Source: Clostridia bacterium (GTDB lineage: Bacteria > Bacillota > Clostridia > Oscillospirales > Acutalibacteraceae). From it: 64,000 nt of DNA. The stretch spans positions 38,870 through 102,869 of the forward strand of contig JAFSBZ010000033.1 of assembly GCA_017437005.1 (NCBI GenBank), given 5' to 3'. Under the pieces are notes generated by a model. That model made no database searches. It was not told the DNA's origin and saw only the letters and a list, made by a program, of their open reading frames with translations. Numbering within the stretch: the stretch's first letter is position 1; every line of letters begins with the position of its first letter. Both the position numbers and the translations under genes were made by a program. This document shows positions 49,008 through 59,554 of the stretch, piece by piece.

Positions 49008-50097
49008 TCCGTTAGGACTTTATATTCACATACCTTTTTGTGAGCGTAAATGCAACTATTGCGACTTTTATTCCGCGTTTTATAACAAGGATACGCTTAG
49101 TGTTTATTTATCAGCACTTAAAGATGAAATTAAAAAATGGGGCGGCACTGTTAACCGCCCCATTGATACTATTTATATAGGCGGTGGCACACCGTCGCTT
49201 TTGGGTGAAGATATTATTTCTTTACTTGGTTGCATAAAACAAAACTTTAAAGTTTTATCTGATGTCGAAATTACGGTAGAGGTAAATCCCTCATCAAGCG
49301 GTGAATTTTTGCGCTTTGCAAAAATGGCGGGGGTAAACCGACTATCAATTGGTGTGCAGTCAGGGTGCGATAACACGCTTAAAATATTAGGTAGAACACA
49401 CACTTCGGCAGAAGCTGAAGCTACTGTTAAAAAGGCACGAGAAATTGGTATTGATAATATCTCGGTTGACCTTATGATTGCGCTACCCGACAGTAATTTA
49501 CAAACGCTAAAACGCGATATTGATTTTATTTTGTCGTTAAATCCTACGCATATTTCGGCATACATTTTAAAGATTGAGCAAAATACCGTATTTGCAAAAA
49601 AATACGATACTTTAAATTTACCCGATGATGACGATACTGCCGAGCAGTATCTTTATATGTGCGAGACATTAGAGAAAAATGGTTATACTCATTATGAGAT
49701 ATCTAATTTTTCTTGCTTAAATAAAGAAAGCCGACACAATATGAAATATTGGACGGGTGACGATTATCTGGGGTTAGGCCCTGCAGCACATTCGTGTGTT
49801 GACGGTAAACGCTTTTATTATCCACGTGATTTGCAAGGGTTTATAAAAAATCCGCAAACCACACCCGACGGCAATTCGGGTGATAAGTCGGAAAAACTGA
49901 TGTTAGGTTTACGATTGTCAAGTGGAGTTGACCTATCACAAATTTATGGTGAAATACCCAAAGATATAAAAAAGAAAATAAATCTACTTGAAAATGCAGG
50001 TTATATAAAGGCAGATTTGCCGCGCATATCGCTGACCGATAGCGGTATGTTAATTTCTAACAGTATTATTGCTGAATTGATTGGTGATTATTTATGA
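49000..50097 (+). CDS. hemW: HemW-like radical SAM protein
   Basis: 365 residues from TTG 49000, chosen because AGGTGA lies 5 nt upstream; GTG 48991 is in frame without a site. The radical-SAM cluster motif is CERKCNYCDF, followed by GGGTPSLL and RLSIGVQS as in HemW/HemN. Motif and length fit HemW, a heme chaperone, rather than true coproporphyrinogen oxidase. Its end overlaps the phosphatase gene by 4 nt. Confidence 0.92.
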   Translation: MTNPLGLYIHIPFCERKCNYCDFYSAFYNKDTLSVYLSALKDEIKKWGGTVNRPIDTIYIGGGTPSLLGEDIISLLGCIKQNFKVLSDVEITVEVNPSSSGEFLRFAKMAGVNRLSIGVQSGCDNTLKILGRTHTSAEAEATVKKAREIGIDNISVDLMIALPDSNLQTLKRDIDFILSLNPTHISAYILKIEQNTVFAKKYDTLNLPDDDDTAEQYLYMCETLEKNGYTHYEISNFSCLNKESRHNMKYWTGDDYLGLGPAAHSCVDGKRFYYPRDLQGFIKNPQTTPDGNSGDKSEKLMLGLRLSSGVDLSQIYGEIPKDIKKKINLLENAGYIKADLPRISLTDSGMLISNSIIAELIGDYL

Positions 50098-50699
50098 AAA
50101 CTTTTAAAATTCATCTGATTCGTCACGGCGCTACCGATGCAAATACCGCAGGTATGTACATCGGCAACCGAACCGATTTACCGCTTAGTCCCGAGGGTGT
50201 GCGCGAACTTGGGCAAATGCGAGAGGTTATTGAATACCCAGAGATAGAGCGCCTTTATACAAGCCCGATGCTTCGTTGTAAGCAGAGTGCTAATATTATT
50301 TATCCTGGTTTTGAAGCGCATGTTATAGACGAGCTTACCGAATATGATTTTGGTGAATTCGAAGGAAAAACAGCCCAGCAGTTAGAGCTTATGCCCCAAT
50401 ATGCTGAATGGACAAGCGGTAAGCTTGAAGCACCTGCAGGTGGTGAAACTACGCAGAATTTTGTAAAGCGTCAGGCATTGGCGCTTAATATGATAGTGCG
50501 CGATATGATGCAACAAGATGTTACAAGTGCGGGTGTTATTATGCACGGCGGCGCTATAATGATGTTGCTTGCAGCTTGTGCCGTACCGCGTAAGCATTCG
50601 GTTGAGTGGACAAGTGATAATGGACGTGGTTACTCAATTATGGTAACTCCTTCTCTTTACCATTCGAGTGGTATTGTTGAAGTATACGACTATATTTAA
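50094..50699 (+). CDS. Histidine phosphatase family protein
   Basis: 201 residues. The catalytic LIRHGATDANTAGMYIG and EYDFGEFEGK segments and the distal His in IMHGGAIMML identify a phosphoglycerate-mutase-like phosphatase, close to CobC/GpmB types. Substrate unknown. ATG overlaps the hemW stop. Confidence 0.9.
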   Translation: MKTFKIHLIRHGATDANTAGMYIGNRTDLPLSPEGVRELGQMREVIEYPEIERLYTSPMLRCKQSANIIYPGFEAHVIDELTEYDFGEFEGKTAQQLELMPQYAEWTSGKLEAPAGGETTQNFVKRQALALNMIVRDMMQQDVTSAGVIMHGGAIMMLLAACAVPRKHSVEWTSDNGRGYSIMVTPSLYHSSGIVEVYDYI

Positions 50700-50709
50700 G
50701 GTGTGAATT

Positions 50710-51378
50710 ATGGTAAATATAGGTAACGATTGGGACAGTATTTTGGCTGATGAGTGGGAAAAAACGTATTATAAAAACTTGCGCGGTTTTTTAAAAAACG
50801 AATACAGCAGCCACACCATATACCCCGATATGCACGATATTTTTAACGCTTTAAAATATACATCTTTTGAAAATACAAAGGTTGTAATAATAGGGCAAGA
50901 CCCATATCACGGTGCCCAACAGGCACACGGTCTTTGTTTTTCGGTGCAAAAGGGAATTGAACCACCGCCATCACTTAAAAATATTTATAAGGAGTTACAC
51001 GATGATATAGGCTTTGAAATTCCTAAACATGGTGAGCTTACCGCTTGGGCGCGTCAGGGTGTATTATTGCTTAACACGGTACTTACAGTACGTGAGGCGA
51101 CACCTAACAGTCATAAAGGTATGGGGTGGGAGCAGTTTACCGATAGGGTAATATCTGAACTTGATAAAAAGCAAATACCTATAGTTTTTTTGCTTTGGGG
51201 TGCTAATGCCCGTAAAAAAGCCGAGATTATAAAAAATCCAATACATAAAAAGCTTATAACCGTGCACCCAAGTCCGCTTTCTGCATATAATGGATTTTTT
51301 GGCTGTAAGCATTTTTCAAAAACAAATGAAATTCTAATTCAAAGTGGTCAATCACCGATTGATTGGACTATAAAATAG
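50710..51378 (+). CDS. ung: Uracil-DNA glycosylase
   Basis: 222 residues, family 1. Water-activating loop [18 protein letters not shown] and the [17 protein letters not shown] minor-groove loop are intact. Excises uracil from DNA. AAGGTGTG precedes ATG 50710. Confidence 0.96.
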   Translation: MVNIGNDWDSILADEWEKTYYKNLRGFLKNEYSSHTIYPDMHDIFNALKYTSFENTKVVIIGQDPYHGAQQAHGLCFSVQKGIEPPPSLKNIYKELHDDIGFEIPKHGELTAWARQGVLLLNTVLTVREATPNSHKGMGWEQFTDRVISELDKKQIPIVFLLWGANARKKAEIIKNPIHKKLITVHPSPLSAYNGFFGCKHFSKTNEILIQSGQSPIDWTIK

Positions 51379-51390
51379 GAGATTTTATTT

Positions 51391-51660
51391 ATGAACTCAA
51401 CAGGAATTATTCGCGGTCTTGATAATATGGGAAGGGTAGTAATACCAAAAGAAATTAGAAAATATCTTGATATGACCGAGGGTGTAGACGAATTTGAAAT
51501 TTTTATGCAGGATGATTGTATAGTACTTAAAAAGCACAAACCAACCTGCGTTTTTTGTAACGCAGAAAGCGGTTGCATAGAGTTTGAAAATCAGATTGTA
51601 TGCAGGGGTTGTATTGAAAAATTGCAAAATAAAATTATAGAAAACGAAATAAGTGAATAA
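51391..51660 (+). CDS. AbrB-family transition-state regulator with C-terminal zinc knuckle
   Basis: 89 residues. Swapped-hairpin AbrB DNA-binding domain at 1-50 (GIIRGLDNMGRVVIPKEIRK), then CVFC...CRGC, a probable zinc knuckle replacing the usual C-terminal multimerisation region. Likely a repressor of transition-state genes, linked to sporulation control. 12 nt after ung, probably same transcript; strong terminator follows. Confidence 0.88.
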   Translation: MNSTGIIRGLDNMGRVVIPKEIRKYLDMTEGVDEFEIFMQDDCIVLKKHKPTCVFCNAESGCIEFENQIVCRGCIEKLQNKIIENEISE

Positions 51661-51664
51661 CAAC

Positions 51665-51697
51665 AAAAACCTCCGCATTAATTTTGCGGAGGTTTTT
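51665..51697. terminator. Bidirectional intrinsic terminator
   Basis: AAAAACCTCCGC and GCGGAGGTTTTT form a perfect 12-bp stem between abrB-like and convergent cdd. Confidence 0.9.
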
Positions 51698-51701
51698 AAC
51701 A

Positions 51702-52112
51702 TCAACAAACAACAGCTTGCCAAGCAAACGGCAATAAATCGCGCGCTGTAACCTTTATAAGTTTTCCGTTTTGATCATTAACAATTACTTTTATGTCGGG
51801 ACAATATTCATAGAACATTTGCCTGCAATTTCCACAGGGTGAAACAACACAATTCAGATGCTTTTCGTGAACGGCGACTATTGTATCAAATTCGCGTTCA
51901 CCCGCAGATATTGCCATTCCCATTGTTATATATTCGGCGCAAGAGCCGTGTATTCCGTCGCAGTTTACACCTTTATAAATATTACCGTTTTTGCACAAAA
52001 TTGCACAACCTACGGTGTGGTTATATACTCCGTCATCAAAGTTTTGTTCTAAAATCTTTAAAGCTATTTGTATTAACTCTTGATCCTTTTTTGTTATCGA
52101 ATATTTTTTCAT
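51702..52112 (-). CDS. cdd: Cytidine deaminase-like protein
   Basis: 136 residues. Zinc site CAE at about 55-57 (GSCAEYITMGMA) and PCGNCRQMFYEY, the three-Cys arrangement of tetrameric cytidine deaminases; blasticidin-S-deaminase-like enzymes are an alternative. Deaminates cytidine/deoxycytidine. Its start overlaps the upstream DUF436 gene by 4 nt. Confidence 0.9.
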   Translation of the reverse strand: MKKYSITKKDQELIQIALKILEQNFDDGVYNHTVGCAILCKNGNIYKGVNCDGIHGSCAEYITMGMAISAGEREFDTIVAVHEKHLNCVVSPCGNCRQMFYEYCPDIKVIVNDQNGKLIKVTARDLLPFAWQAVVC

Positions 52113-52660
52113 TTTAATTCCTCGTTATAGCAAGCGCGTTCGCCGCCAATAAACTTAGGACGTGTGCGTGCGCAAACAATTGGCGCTTCACCAATTTTGT
52201 TGATTGTTAGCCTTACAGGTACAGCAACCTCTTTTAAATGCATACCAATAAGTGTGTTACCAATGTCAAGACCTGCGTTTGCCCTAATGTGTTCAACTGC
52301 TACAGGGCAGTCCATATTTTGCCATACCGTTGTTGCAAAACTGCCGCCTGCTTTTACTTGTGGTATAACATTTACAATCTCAAGCCCAAATTTTAATGCC
52401 GTTTCCTTTTCAATTATGAGCGCTCGGTTAAGATGCTCACAGCATTGCGCGGCAAGGCAAATTCCCTTTTTCTTTAAAATAGGATAAATACCTTCAAACA
52501 CCGCCTTCGCGGCATCAATACTTGATGCTTTACCAATGTTTCCGCCCATAATTTCACTTGATGAGCAGCCTATCACCAACAGTTCGCCTGATTTAATGCC
52601 CGATAGTTCAATCAACTCGGTTACGGCTTGCTTTGATTCGTTAATTATGATATTTAACAT
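52109..52660 (-). CDS. DUF436 (YwlG, TIGR01440) family protein
   Basis: 183 residues from ATG 52660 with AGGTGATAAT ahead; an in-frame start five codons upstream lacks a site. IGCSSSEIMGGNIGKASS and AAQCCEHLNRALI are family hallmarks. Function unknown, widespread in Firmicutes. First gene of a two-gene unit with cdd. Confidence 0.9.
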   Translation of the reverse strand: MLNIIINESKQAVTELIELSGIKSGELLVIGCSSSEIMGGNIGKASSIDAAKAVFEGIYPILKKKGICLAAQCCEHLNRALIIEKETALKFGLEIVNVIPQVKAGGSFATTVWQNMDCPVAVEHIRANAGLDIGNTLIGMHLKEVAVPVRLTINKIGEAPIVCARTRPKFIGGERACYNEELK

Positions 52661-52753
52661 ATTATCACCTAACAATCATTATAAGATAAAATAAATATTT
52701 ATTCAACAGTTTTTTATTGTACTGAATTTGTCGCATCAAAATAAGTATAATTA

Positions 52754-52782
52754 TTGTGTTATCAATAAAAATGTGTTAAAAT
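52754..52782 (+). promoter_or_regulatory. Probable promoter of addBA
   Basis: TTGTGT (52754-52759), a 17-bp spacer and TAAAAT (52777-52782). Confidence 0.45.
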
Positions 52783-52803
52783 AATTATAAAGGCGGTGGG
52801 CGT

Positions 52804-55800
52804 ATGCTTCAGTTTATTTTAGGTCGCGCTTCAAGCGGCAAAACATTCACAATTACACAAAAATTTGTTGAGTCAATAAATCAGGGTGAAAACCCCGTTC
52901 TTTTGGTGCCTGAACAATTTTCATTTGAGAGTGAGAAAAATATTTTAGATGCTATAGGTGATAGCGCCGCGCAGCACGTATCGGTCATAAATTTTTCTCG
53001 CTTGTGTAACGAGGTGGAACGTGTAGTTGGTGGTGTGTGCGGCGAAAGCATTACCGACACCGATAGGGTTATTTTGATGAAAAGGGCAATAAAACTATGT
53101 CGTGATGATTTGGTGCGCTTTAAAAAATATGCCGCTTCAAGTAGTTTTGCGCGTCTGATGATAGAAAGCATCAGCGAATTCAAAACAAATTTTATAACCT
53201 CTCAAGAATTACGCGATGCCGCTAATAATACCCAAGATGAGCAATTAAAATTAAAACTTTTAGACGTTGCATTAATTTATGAAAATTATGACGCCTTAAT
53301 CGCCGAAAGGTTTATAGACAGCACAGACCAACTTACAAAGGTTTACTATGCATTGGAAACCTATAGATATTTTGAAAATAAAACGGTTTTTATTGATTCA
53401 TTTAAAGGCTTTTCGGGTCAACAATACAAAATTCTTGAAAGAATAATCTCTCAGGCAAAGTCGGTTACGGTAACGCTTGTTGACAATCCCGATGACACGC
53501 GTGCATTAGGAATTTTTTCAAATATAAAGCGGGTTAAAAGTCGTATTACTGCCATAGCGCGTAAATTTGCCGTGGATGTGGCTAAAGATATCGTTTTATC
53601 TAATAAGCACTATTGCAGTAGCGAATTATCGTGTCTTGAAGATTTTATGGCAACAGGAAAGACCGATTTTGTTGGAAAAAGTAATGATATTACAATTTGC
53701 CGCGCCGATAATGTTTACAGCGAGGCCGATTTTGTTGCCCGAAATATTCGCCGTCTTGTGCGTGAAAAGGATGCGCGTTACAGTGACTTTGTAATAATTG
53801 CGCGTGATACTGCACCTTATGAAGATGCGCTTGATAATGCGTGTAAAAAGAACAATATCAGTTGCTTTATAGACAAACGAATACAGCTTATAAATTTGCC
53901 GACCGCTACAGCTGTGCTGGCCGCGGCCAATACAGCAAAAAGTTTTAGTACAGAAAATATTTTAAGTTTTCATAAATCGGGTATTAATCTTTTAAGCATT
54001 GATGAGATTACCACACTTGAAAATTACGCGTATTTATGGAATATTGACGGTTCTCTTTGGCAAAAAGAGTGGGCGATGGATCCCGATGGATTTGCAGCCG
54101 ATGGCGAACTGTCACAGGTTAAAAAGGACCGACTGGCAGTTATTAATAAATTACGTCAAAGGGCGGTAGAACCGCTTGAAGCATTAAAAAATGATTTTTG
54201 CGGTACAGCTCAGGATATGTCACGCGCACTTGCAAATATAATGATTAAAACTAATGCCGCAGAGCATTTAAAAGCGCTTTCGAAACAGTATAACGATGTA
54301 TATCGTGATGCGATAAAGCAATCGTGGGACAGTGTAATGAAAATTTTGAATAGTCTGAGCGTATGCTTTGGAAGCGCAGAAATATCAAAATCCGAATATT
54401 GTGAAGCGCTAAAGACTGCATTAACGCTTGAAACTGTTGGACTTATTCCCCAAATGATAGACGAGGCAATTTTTGGTGCGGCTGACCGTATACGACCCTC
54501 ACGTCCTAAATATGCCTTTATTATGGGCGCAAATCAAGGGGTATTTCCGCGTGTTCAGCAAAATAGCGGACTTTTCGCAAGCGGCGAGCGTGAAAAAATG
54601 ATATCTTTAGGCCTTGATATTTCGGATAAAACATATTCGCTTGCTGTTGATGAGGAATGCTTGCTTTACAGTAACCTTTGTTGCGCAACGCACGGCGTGT
54701 TTATTAGTTACGCAACCTCTATTGGCGGTAGTGAAGCAGAGGTATCGTCATTTGTTAATGATATTAAAAATAAATTTAGTTGCACTATTTTTGATGAACC
54801 TTCTTCTTTGCAAGAAAACAATCTACCCGAAACCGTGGAAGACGCTTTTTCGTGGCTTTGCACAGGGCTATCTTACGATAATGAGGATACTCAAACGCTT
54901 ATAAAATCACTTGAAAATAGTGAAATGTCATATAGAATAGACGCAGTTCGTCAAAGTCTTGAGCAAATAAAGCATACAATTAGCGCGGATACGGCGAGAG
55001 AGCTTTTTGGAAACAGGCTTACAATGTCTCCATCTAAATTTGATACCTTTAGCCGTTGTAGATTTATGTATTTTTGCCGTTATGGACTACGCGCTCAAAG
55101 CCTGCAACCTGCCGAATTTAATGCTATGCAGCGCGGAACTATAGTGCATTATGTTCTTGAAAAGGTTGTAGTAGACCATGGTAAAAAATTATCAGTGCTT
55201 AGTAAAGCCGAAATATCAGATGCGGTAGATACATATATTGATGATTATCTTGAAAATGTTGCGGGATATAATGACATACAAACCCCGTATCTTAAATACT
55301 TGATTTCTACCATAAAACGTACACTTAAGTATGTTGTAGAGAGGTTGGCGCTTGAATTTGCGCAAAGTGATTTTGAGCCTGTAAAGTGCGAGCTTAAAAT
55401 CGGCTACGACGGTGATTTACCTGAAATAAAAATACCAATTGACGATGACGCTACACTTGAGCTTATAGGTGTGGTTGACCGTCTTGACAAGTGGAACGGG
55501 TACGTAAGAATTATAGATTACAAAACCGGTCATCGTGATTTTAAATTGCCTGATATTCTTTTTGGTCAAAATATGCAGATGTTGATTTATCTTTATGCTG
55601 TGGCTCGTAGCGAACAGTTTGGCGGAAAAACTGCAGGTATATTTTATATGCCCGCGAGTCGCGATAAAACCGATACAAAATCAGCGCGCCGTATGAATGG
55701 GCTTGTTGCGGCAAACGCCGAGCTTGTTGCTGCTATGGATAAAGAAAATAAAGGTGAGTTTATACCAAGATTTTCTGAAAAATCGCCGTCCGACAGTTTT

Positions 55801-56049
55801 ATAAATGAAGAGGATTTTGCTAAAATATTTGATTTTATTGAGGACAAGCTTGCCCGCACGGGCGCCGCAATTTACAGCGGCGATGTTATTGCTGACCCTA
55901 TAGATGGTCTTGATAGTGGCGCTTGTAAATATTGCGAATATAAAAATGTTTGTCGCCTTGGTGATACACCGCACAAAACGGTTCCAAGGCTTACAAATGA
56001 TGAAGTTATTGAAGAAATTGAAAGGCAGGTGACCAAGGATGGCATTTAA
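52804..56049 (+). CDS. addB: AddB subunit of the ATP-dependent helicase-nuclease
   Basis: 1081 residues (Bacillus ~1166). Walker A GRASSGKT at 7-14; RecB-type nuclease motif IIDYKTG near 905; and an iron-sulphur cluster with one Cys near 749 (SRCRF) and three at ~1041-1051 (CKYCEYKNVC). With AddA it resects double-strand breaks up to Chi and loads RecA. Overlaps addA by 11 nt. Confidence 0.95.
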   Translation: MLQFILGRASSGKTFTITQKFVESINQGENPVLLVPEQFSFESEKNILDAIGDSAAQHVSVINFSRLCNEVERVVGGVCGESITDTDRVILMKRAIKLCRDDLVRFKKYAASSSFARLMIESISEFKTNFITSQELRDAANNTQDEQLKLKLLDVALIYENYDALIAERFIDSTDQLTKVYYALETYRYFENKTVFIDSFKGFSGQQYKILERIISQAKSVTVTLVDNPDDTRALGIFSNIKRVKSRITAIARKFAVDVAKDIVLSNKHYCSSELSCLEDFMATGKTDFVGKSNDITICRADNVYSEADFVARNIRRLVREKDARYSDFVIIARDTAPYEDALDNACKKNNISCFIDKRIQLINLPTATAVLAAANTAKSFSTENILSFHKSGINLLSIDEITTLENYAYLWNIDGSLWQKEWAMDPDGFAADGELSQVKKDRLAVINKLRQRAVEPLEALKNDFCGTAQDMSRALANIMIKTNAAEHLKALSKQYNDVYRDAIKQSWDSVMKILNSLSVCFGSAEISKSEYCEALKTALTLETVGLIPQMIDEAIFGAADRIRPSRPKYAFIMGANQGVFPRVQQNSGLFASGEREKMISLGLDISDKTYSLAVDEECLLYSNLCCATHGVFISYATSIGGSEAEVSSFVNDIKNKFSCTIFDEPSSLQENNLPETVEDAFSWLCTGLSYDNEDTQTLIKSLENSEMSYRIDAVRQSLEQIKHTISADTARELFGNRLTMSPSKFDTFSRCRFMYFCRYGLRAQSLQPAEFNAMQRGTIVHYVLEKVVVDHGKKLSVLSKAEISDAVDTYIDDYLENVAGYNDIQTPYLKYLISTIKRTLKYVVERLALEFAQSDFEPVKCELKIGYDGDLPEIKIPIDDDATLELIGVVDRLDKWNGYVRIIDYKTGHRDFKLPDILFGQNMQMLIYLYAVARSEQFGGKTAGIFYMPASRDKTDTKSARRMNGLVAANAELVAAMDKENKGEFIPRFSEKSPSDSFINEEDFAKIFDFIEDKLARTGAAIYSGDVIADPIDGLDSGACKYCEYKNVCRLGDTPHKTVPRLTNDEVIEEIERQVTKDGI

Positions 56050-59000
56050 TCCGACACCTATGCAGCAAAAGGCGATTGATACTCGCGGTAATGTTCTTGT
56101 ATCAGCGGCGGCCGGTTCAGGAAAAACTGCCGTTTTGGTTGAGCGAGTTATTACAATGCTTACCGACAAAGAGTCACCCGTAAGCGCTGATAGATTGCTG
56201 ATTGTAACATTTACAAATGCAGCAGCCGCAGAGATGCGTTCCAGAATAGAAAAGCGCCTTTACGAAAAAATACAGGAAAATCCCGATGATGCCGATTTGC
56301 AAAGGCAAAAGTATTTACTGCAAAATGCCGATATTTGCACTATCGACTCCTTTTGTATTAAACTGGTAAGAGAAAATTTTGAAAAATGCGGTATAGAGCC
56401 TGATTTTAAAATTAGCGATGGTTCTCAGCAAACGGAAACCTGTAAACGTGTAATGTCAAAGCTTATTGCTGAATATCTTGAAGAGCCAAGCAATGATTTT
56501 TATCGTCTTTTGGAATTTGCGGGTTGCGAGTATGATGAAAAAAATCTTACCGAGCTTATAAACAGAATTTATTTGTACAGTCAGCAATTGCCGTTTCCAC
56601 ATAATTTTATAAATGGACTATCCTTGCCATACGAATGTGGCTTTAAAAAAGGTAATGTATGGTATGATATGGCGCTTGATATTGCAAATAAGCGGGTTGC
56701 TTTAGCTATAAAATCGTCCCAAAAAATGCTTGATGTTTCGCAATATATAAATAAAAACAGCGATAAGCATATTGCTTATGCCGAAAAAGTAAACGATATG
56801 CTTCAAAAACTAAGCGATATTATACTTTTAGATGACTGGGATAAAATAAATGAGCTATTAAATACGATTGCTTTTGACCGTATGCCTTCAAGCGAAAAGG
56901 ATGATGAAAACGCTGAAATTTTTAAAAATAATCAAAAGCAAATTAAGTCGATAATTTCCGAGCTTTGTGGACTGTTTTATGCTTCGAGCAAGGAAATTGA
57001 GGCTGATATAAAAGAAAATTTAAGTGCGATTAAGCTTTTACAGGAACTTGTTACAAAGTATGGTGAGCAACTTTTTGCGGCTTTTGTAGAAGAAAATGCC
57101 TTTACATTTTACAATATGGAGCAGTTGGCACTTGAGCTACTGTGCGAATATAAAGATGGAAAAATCGTTATTCGCGACGAGGCAAAAAAGCTGTGTGAGC
57201 GATATGATGAGGTTTTGGTCGATGAGTTTCAGGACGTAAACGATTTGCAAAACACGTTGTTTTATGCGCTTTCAAACCGTGAAAAAAACTTATTCGTTGT
57301 GGGCGATGTAAAACAAAGTATATATGGTTTTAGAGGCTCCAACCCGAATAACTTTTTGGATAAGAAAAATAATTATGTTTCTATTGAAAATGCGGATGAA
57401 AACGATTCTAAAAAAATAATTTTATCCGATAATTTTCGTTCAAGAAAAGGTGTTTGCGATGCGGTCAACTTTTTCTTTTCGTGCCTAATGGCAGGTCAAT
57501 GCGGAAAGGTAGTTTACAATGAAGAGGAAAAGCTTAACTCGGGTGGCACTTTTGCGCCAAGCGATGCTGTTACGTCTGAAATTTTAGTAGTAGATAAATT
57601 TGACGATGATTCAGATGAATCGCTACTTGAAACCGAGGCCAAAAAAATCGCCGAATATATTATATCGGTAATGAATGAAGGCGCCGTTATAAGTGACGGA
57701 ATGCAATTAAGAACAGCACGTTACAGCGATTTTGCTATATTGCTTGATAAAGTAAAGGATAAAGCAACGGTTATTGCCGAAATATTGGCAAGCTACGGTA
57801 TACCTGTTTCACTTGGTGGAGATTCGTTTTTAGAAAGTATGGAAATCTCTACAGTAATGTCATTTTTACAGGTTATCGATAATCCAAAATGTGATGTAGA
57901 ATTACTTGCGGTGATGATGTCACCTGTTTTTGCGTTTAGCGCCGATGAAATGGCAATAATACGAACAAAACAAAAATACGGTCCGTTATATTCTGCTGTT
58001 GTTGCCAGCAGTAATGCAGGGGATAAAAAGTGCGCTGATTTTATTGAAAAATTAAATGCACTACGTCGCGATGCAGTAGTTTTACCGGTAGATAGACTAA
58101 TTTCAAAAATGATACATTCGACCGATATATTAAATATGATGTCGGCACGTGACGGCAAGGTTAGGCGCGCTAATCTTTTTGCGCTTATAGATTACGCAAA
58201 AGGGTTTGCTACGAGGTTTGATTCGGGCGTTTACGGTTTTATAAAATATATAAAATCCTTGCCCGAGAACAGTTTTAAAGGTGTTAACGTAGGTGGGGAA
58301 AACAGTGTAAGAATTATGTCGATGCATAATTCAAAGGGATTGCAGTTTCCTGTGTGTATATTGGCTAATTTGTCTTCGCAAATCAATAACGCCGATTCTA
58401 TAAGTCGAGTTCTTTTTTCAGAGACGGCGGGAATTGCCTTTAAATATTACGACGAAAAAATAGGCTCAGATATCGAGATGTTGGGTCACGCGGTTATGGC
58501 TGATGCGGCGCGAATTAAAACTGTGGAAGAAAAATTGCGTCTTTTATATGTGGCAATGACTCGTGCGATAGATAGATTATGTCTTGTATGCTCGGTAAAA
58601 AATCTTGATGATAAGCTTGTTAAGCTATCATCATCATTACTCAGCGAACCGCCGTATATAAGCCGCGAGTTTTTGGAAAAGGGTCGTAATATGGGCGATT
58701 GGATTTTAAGCTGCGCGCTCGTATCTTCTGGTGGAGAAACGTTGCGTAAATATGCAGATGTTAATGTCAAGGCTGTCGAAAGCGATGCAAATATAAAACT
58801 TACAATTTTAAAAGGTGACGACGAAAATATTCAATCAACCGAAGAAACGTTAACTGAAGATGTGGTTTTCAACCAACAATTTGTTGAAAAAATTAAGTCA
58901 AACACCGAGTATGTATATCCGTATGAAAAGCTACGGTTTTTACAATCAAAGGCATCGGTTTCGCGACTTGTACACAGCGCAGAGGATGACCGTTTTGCTT

Positions 59001-59542
59001 TTAGCGAAAAACCCGCCTTTATGATGGGCGACCGTCTTGCAGGCGCGGCAAGGGGAACGGCAATGCACCATATTATGCAGTTTATAGATATGAAACCTGA
59101 TGTTGATGTAAAGTCGGAAATTGAACGATTAATTGAATGGAAATTTATTACCGAGCAAGAGGCTGCATCGGCTGATTTGATTGCCATTGAAAATTTCTTT
59201 AAAAGTAAGGTGTACAGTCGCATTATGTCGGCAAAGGAGTTTCGCCGCGAGATGCGTTTTCTTACCGAAATAGAAGCTAAACGTATTGATCCTACGTTGG
59301 ATATTGAAGTTAATGATGCTAACATAATTGTTCAAGGTGCTGTTGACCTTTGCTTTGTTGAAGATGACGGTGTTGTGGTGCTTGATTTTAAGACCGATAG
59401 AGTGAAAAATTTAAGCGAGCTTGTTGATTGCTACGGCGAGCAGCTTGATATTTATTCTGTTGCGGCAGAAAAAATTTTTGCAAAGCCTGTCAAGGAAAAA
59501 ATAATATATTCATTCCATTTGGGTGAAAGTATTTCTTTTTAG
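56039..59542 (+). CDS. addA: AddA subunit, UvrD-like helicase and nuclease
   Basis: 1167 residues. N-terminal NPTPMQQKAID Q-motif, Walker A AAAGSGKT (~22-29), DEFQDVND motif II near 394, VGDVKQSIYGFRG motif III, RLLYVAMTRA motif VI, and a C-terminal nuclease with LDFKTDR near 1115. The 3'-5' motor and nuclease of AddAB. Confidence 0.96.
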   Translation: MAFNPTPMQQKAIDTRGNVLVSAAAGSGKTAVLVERVITMLTDKESPVSADRLLIVTFTNAAAAEMRSRIEKRLYEKIQENPDDADLQRQKYLLQNADICTIDSFCIKLVRENFEKCGIEPDFKISDGSQQTETCKRVMSKLIAEYLEEPSNDFYRLLEFAGCEYDEKNLTELINRIYLYSQQLPFPHNFINGLSLPYECGFKKGNVWYDMALDIANKRVALAIKSSQKMLDVSQYINKNSDKHIAYAEKVNDMLQKLSDIILLDDWDKINELLNTIAFDRMPSSEKDDENAEIFKNNQKQIKSIISELCGLFYASSKEIEADIKENLSAIKLLQELVTKYGEQLFAAFVEENAFTFYNMEQLALELLCEYKDGKIVIRDEAKKLCERYDEVLVDEFQDVNDLQNTLFYALSNREKNLFVVGDVKQSIYGFRGSNPNNFLDKKNNYVSIENADENDSKKIILSDNFRSRKGVCDAVNFFFSCLMAGQCGKVVYNEEEKLNSGGTFAPSDAVTSEILVVDKFDDDSDESLLETEAKKIAEYIISVMNEGAVISDGMQLRTARYSDFAILLDKVKDKATVIAEILASYGIPVSLGGDSFLESMEISTVMSFLQVIDNPKCDVELLAVMMSPVFAFSADEMAIIRTKQKYGPLYSAVVASSNAGDKKCADFIEKLNALRRDAVVLPVDRLISKMIHSTDILNMMSARDGKVRRANLFALIDYAKGFATRFDSGVYGFIKYIKSLPENSFKGVNVGGENSVRIMSMHNSKGLQFPVCILANLSSQINNADSISRVLFSETAGIAFKYYDEKIGSDIEMLGHAVMADAARIKTVEEKLRLLYVAMTRAIDRLCLVCSVKNLDDKLVKLSSSLLSEPPYISREFLEKGRNMGDWILSCALVSSGGETLRKYADVNVKAVESDANIKLTILKGDDENIQSTEETLTEDVVFNQQFVEKIKSNTEYVYPYEKLRFLQSKASVSRLVHSAEDDRFAFSEKPAFMMGDRLAGAARGTAMHHIMQFIDMKPDVDVKSEIERLIEWKFITEQEAASADLIAIENFFKSKVYSRIMSAKEFRREMRFLTEIEAKRIDPTLDIEVNDANIIVQGAVDLCFVEDDGVVVLDFKTDRVKNLSELVDCYGEQLDIYSVAAEKIFAKPVKEKIIYSFHLGESISF

Positions 59543-59554
59543 AGGGATAGTTTT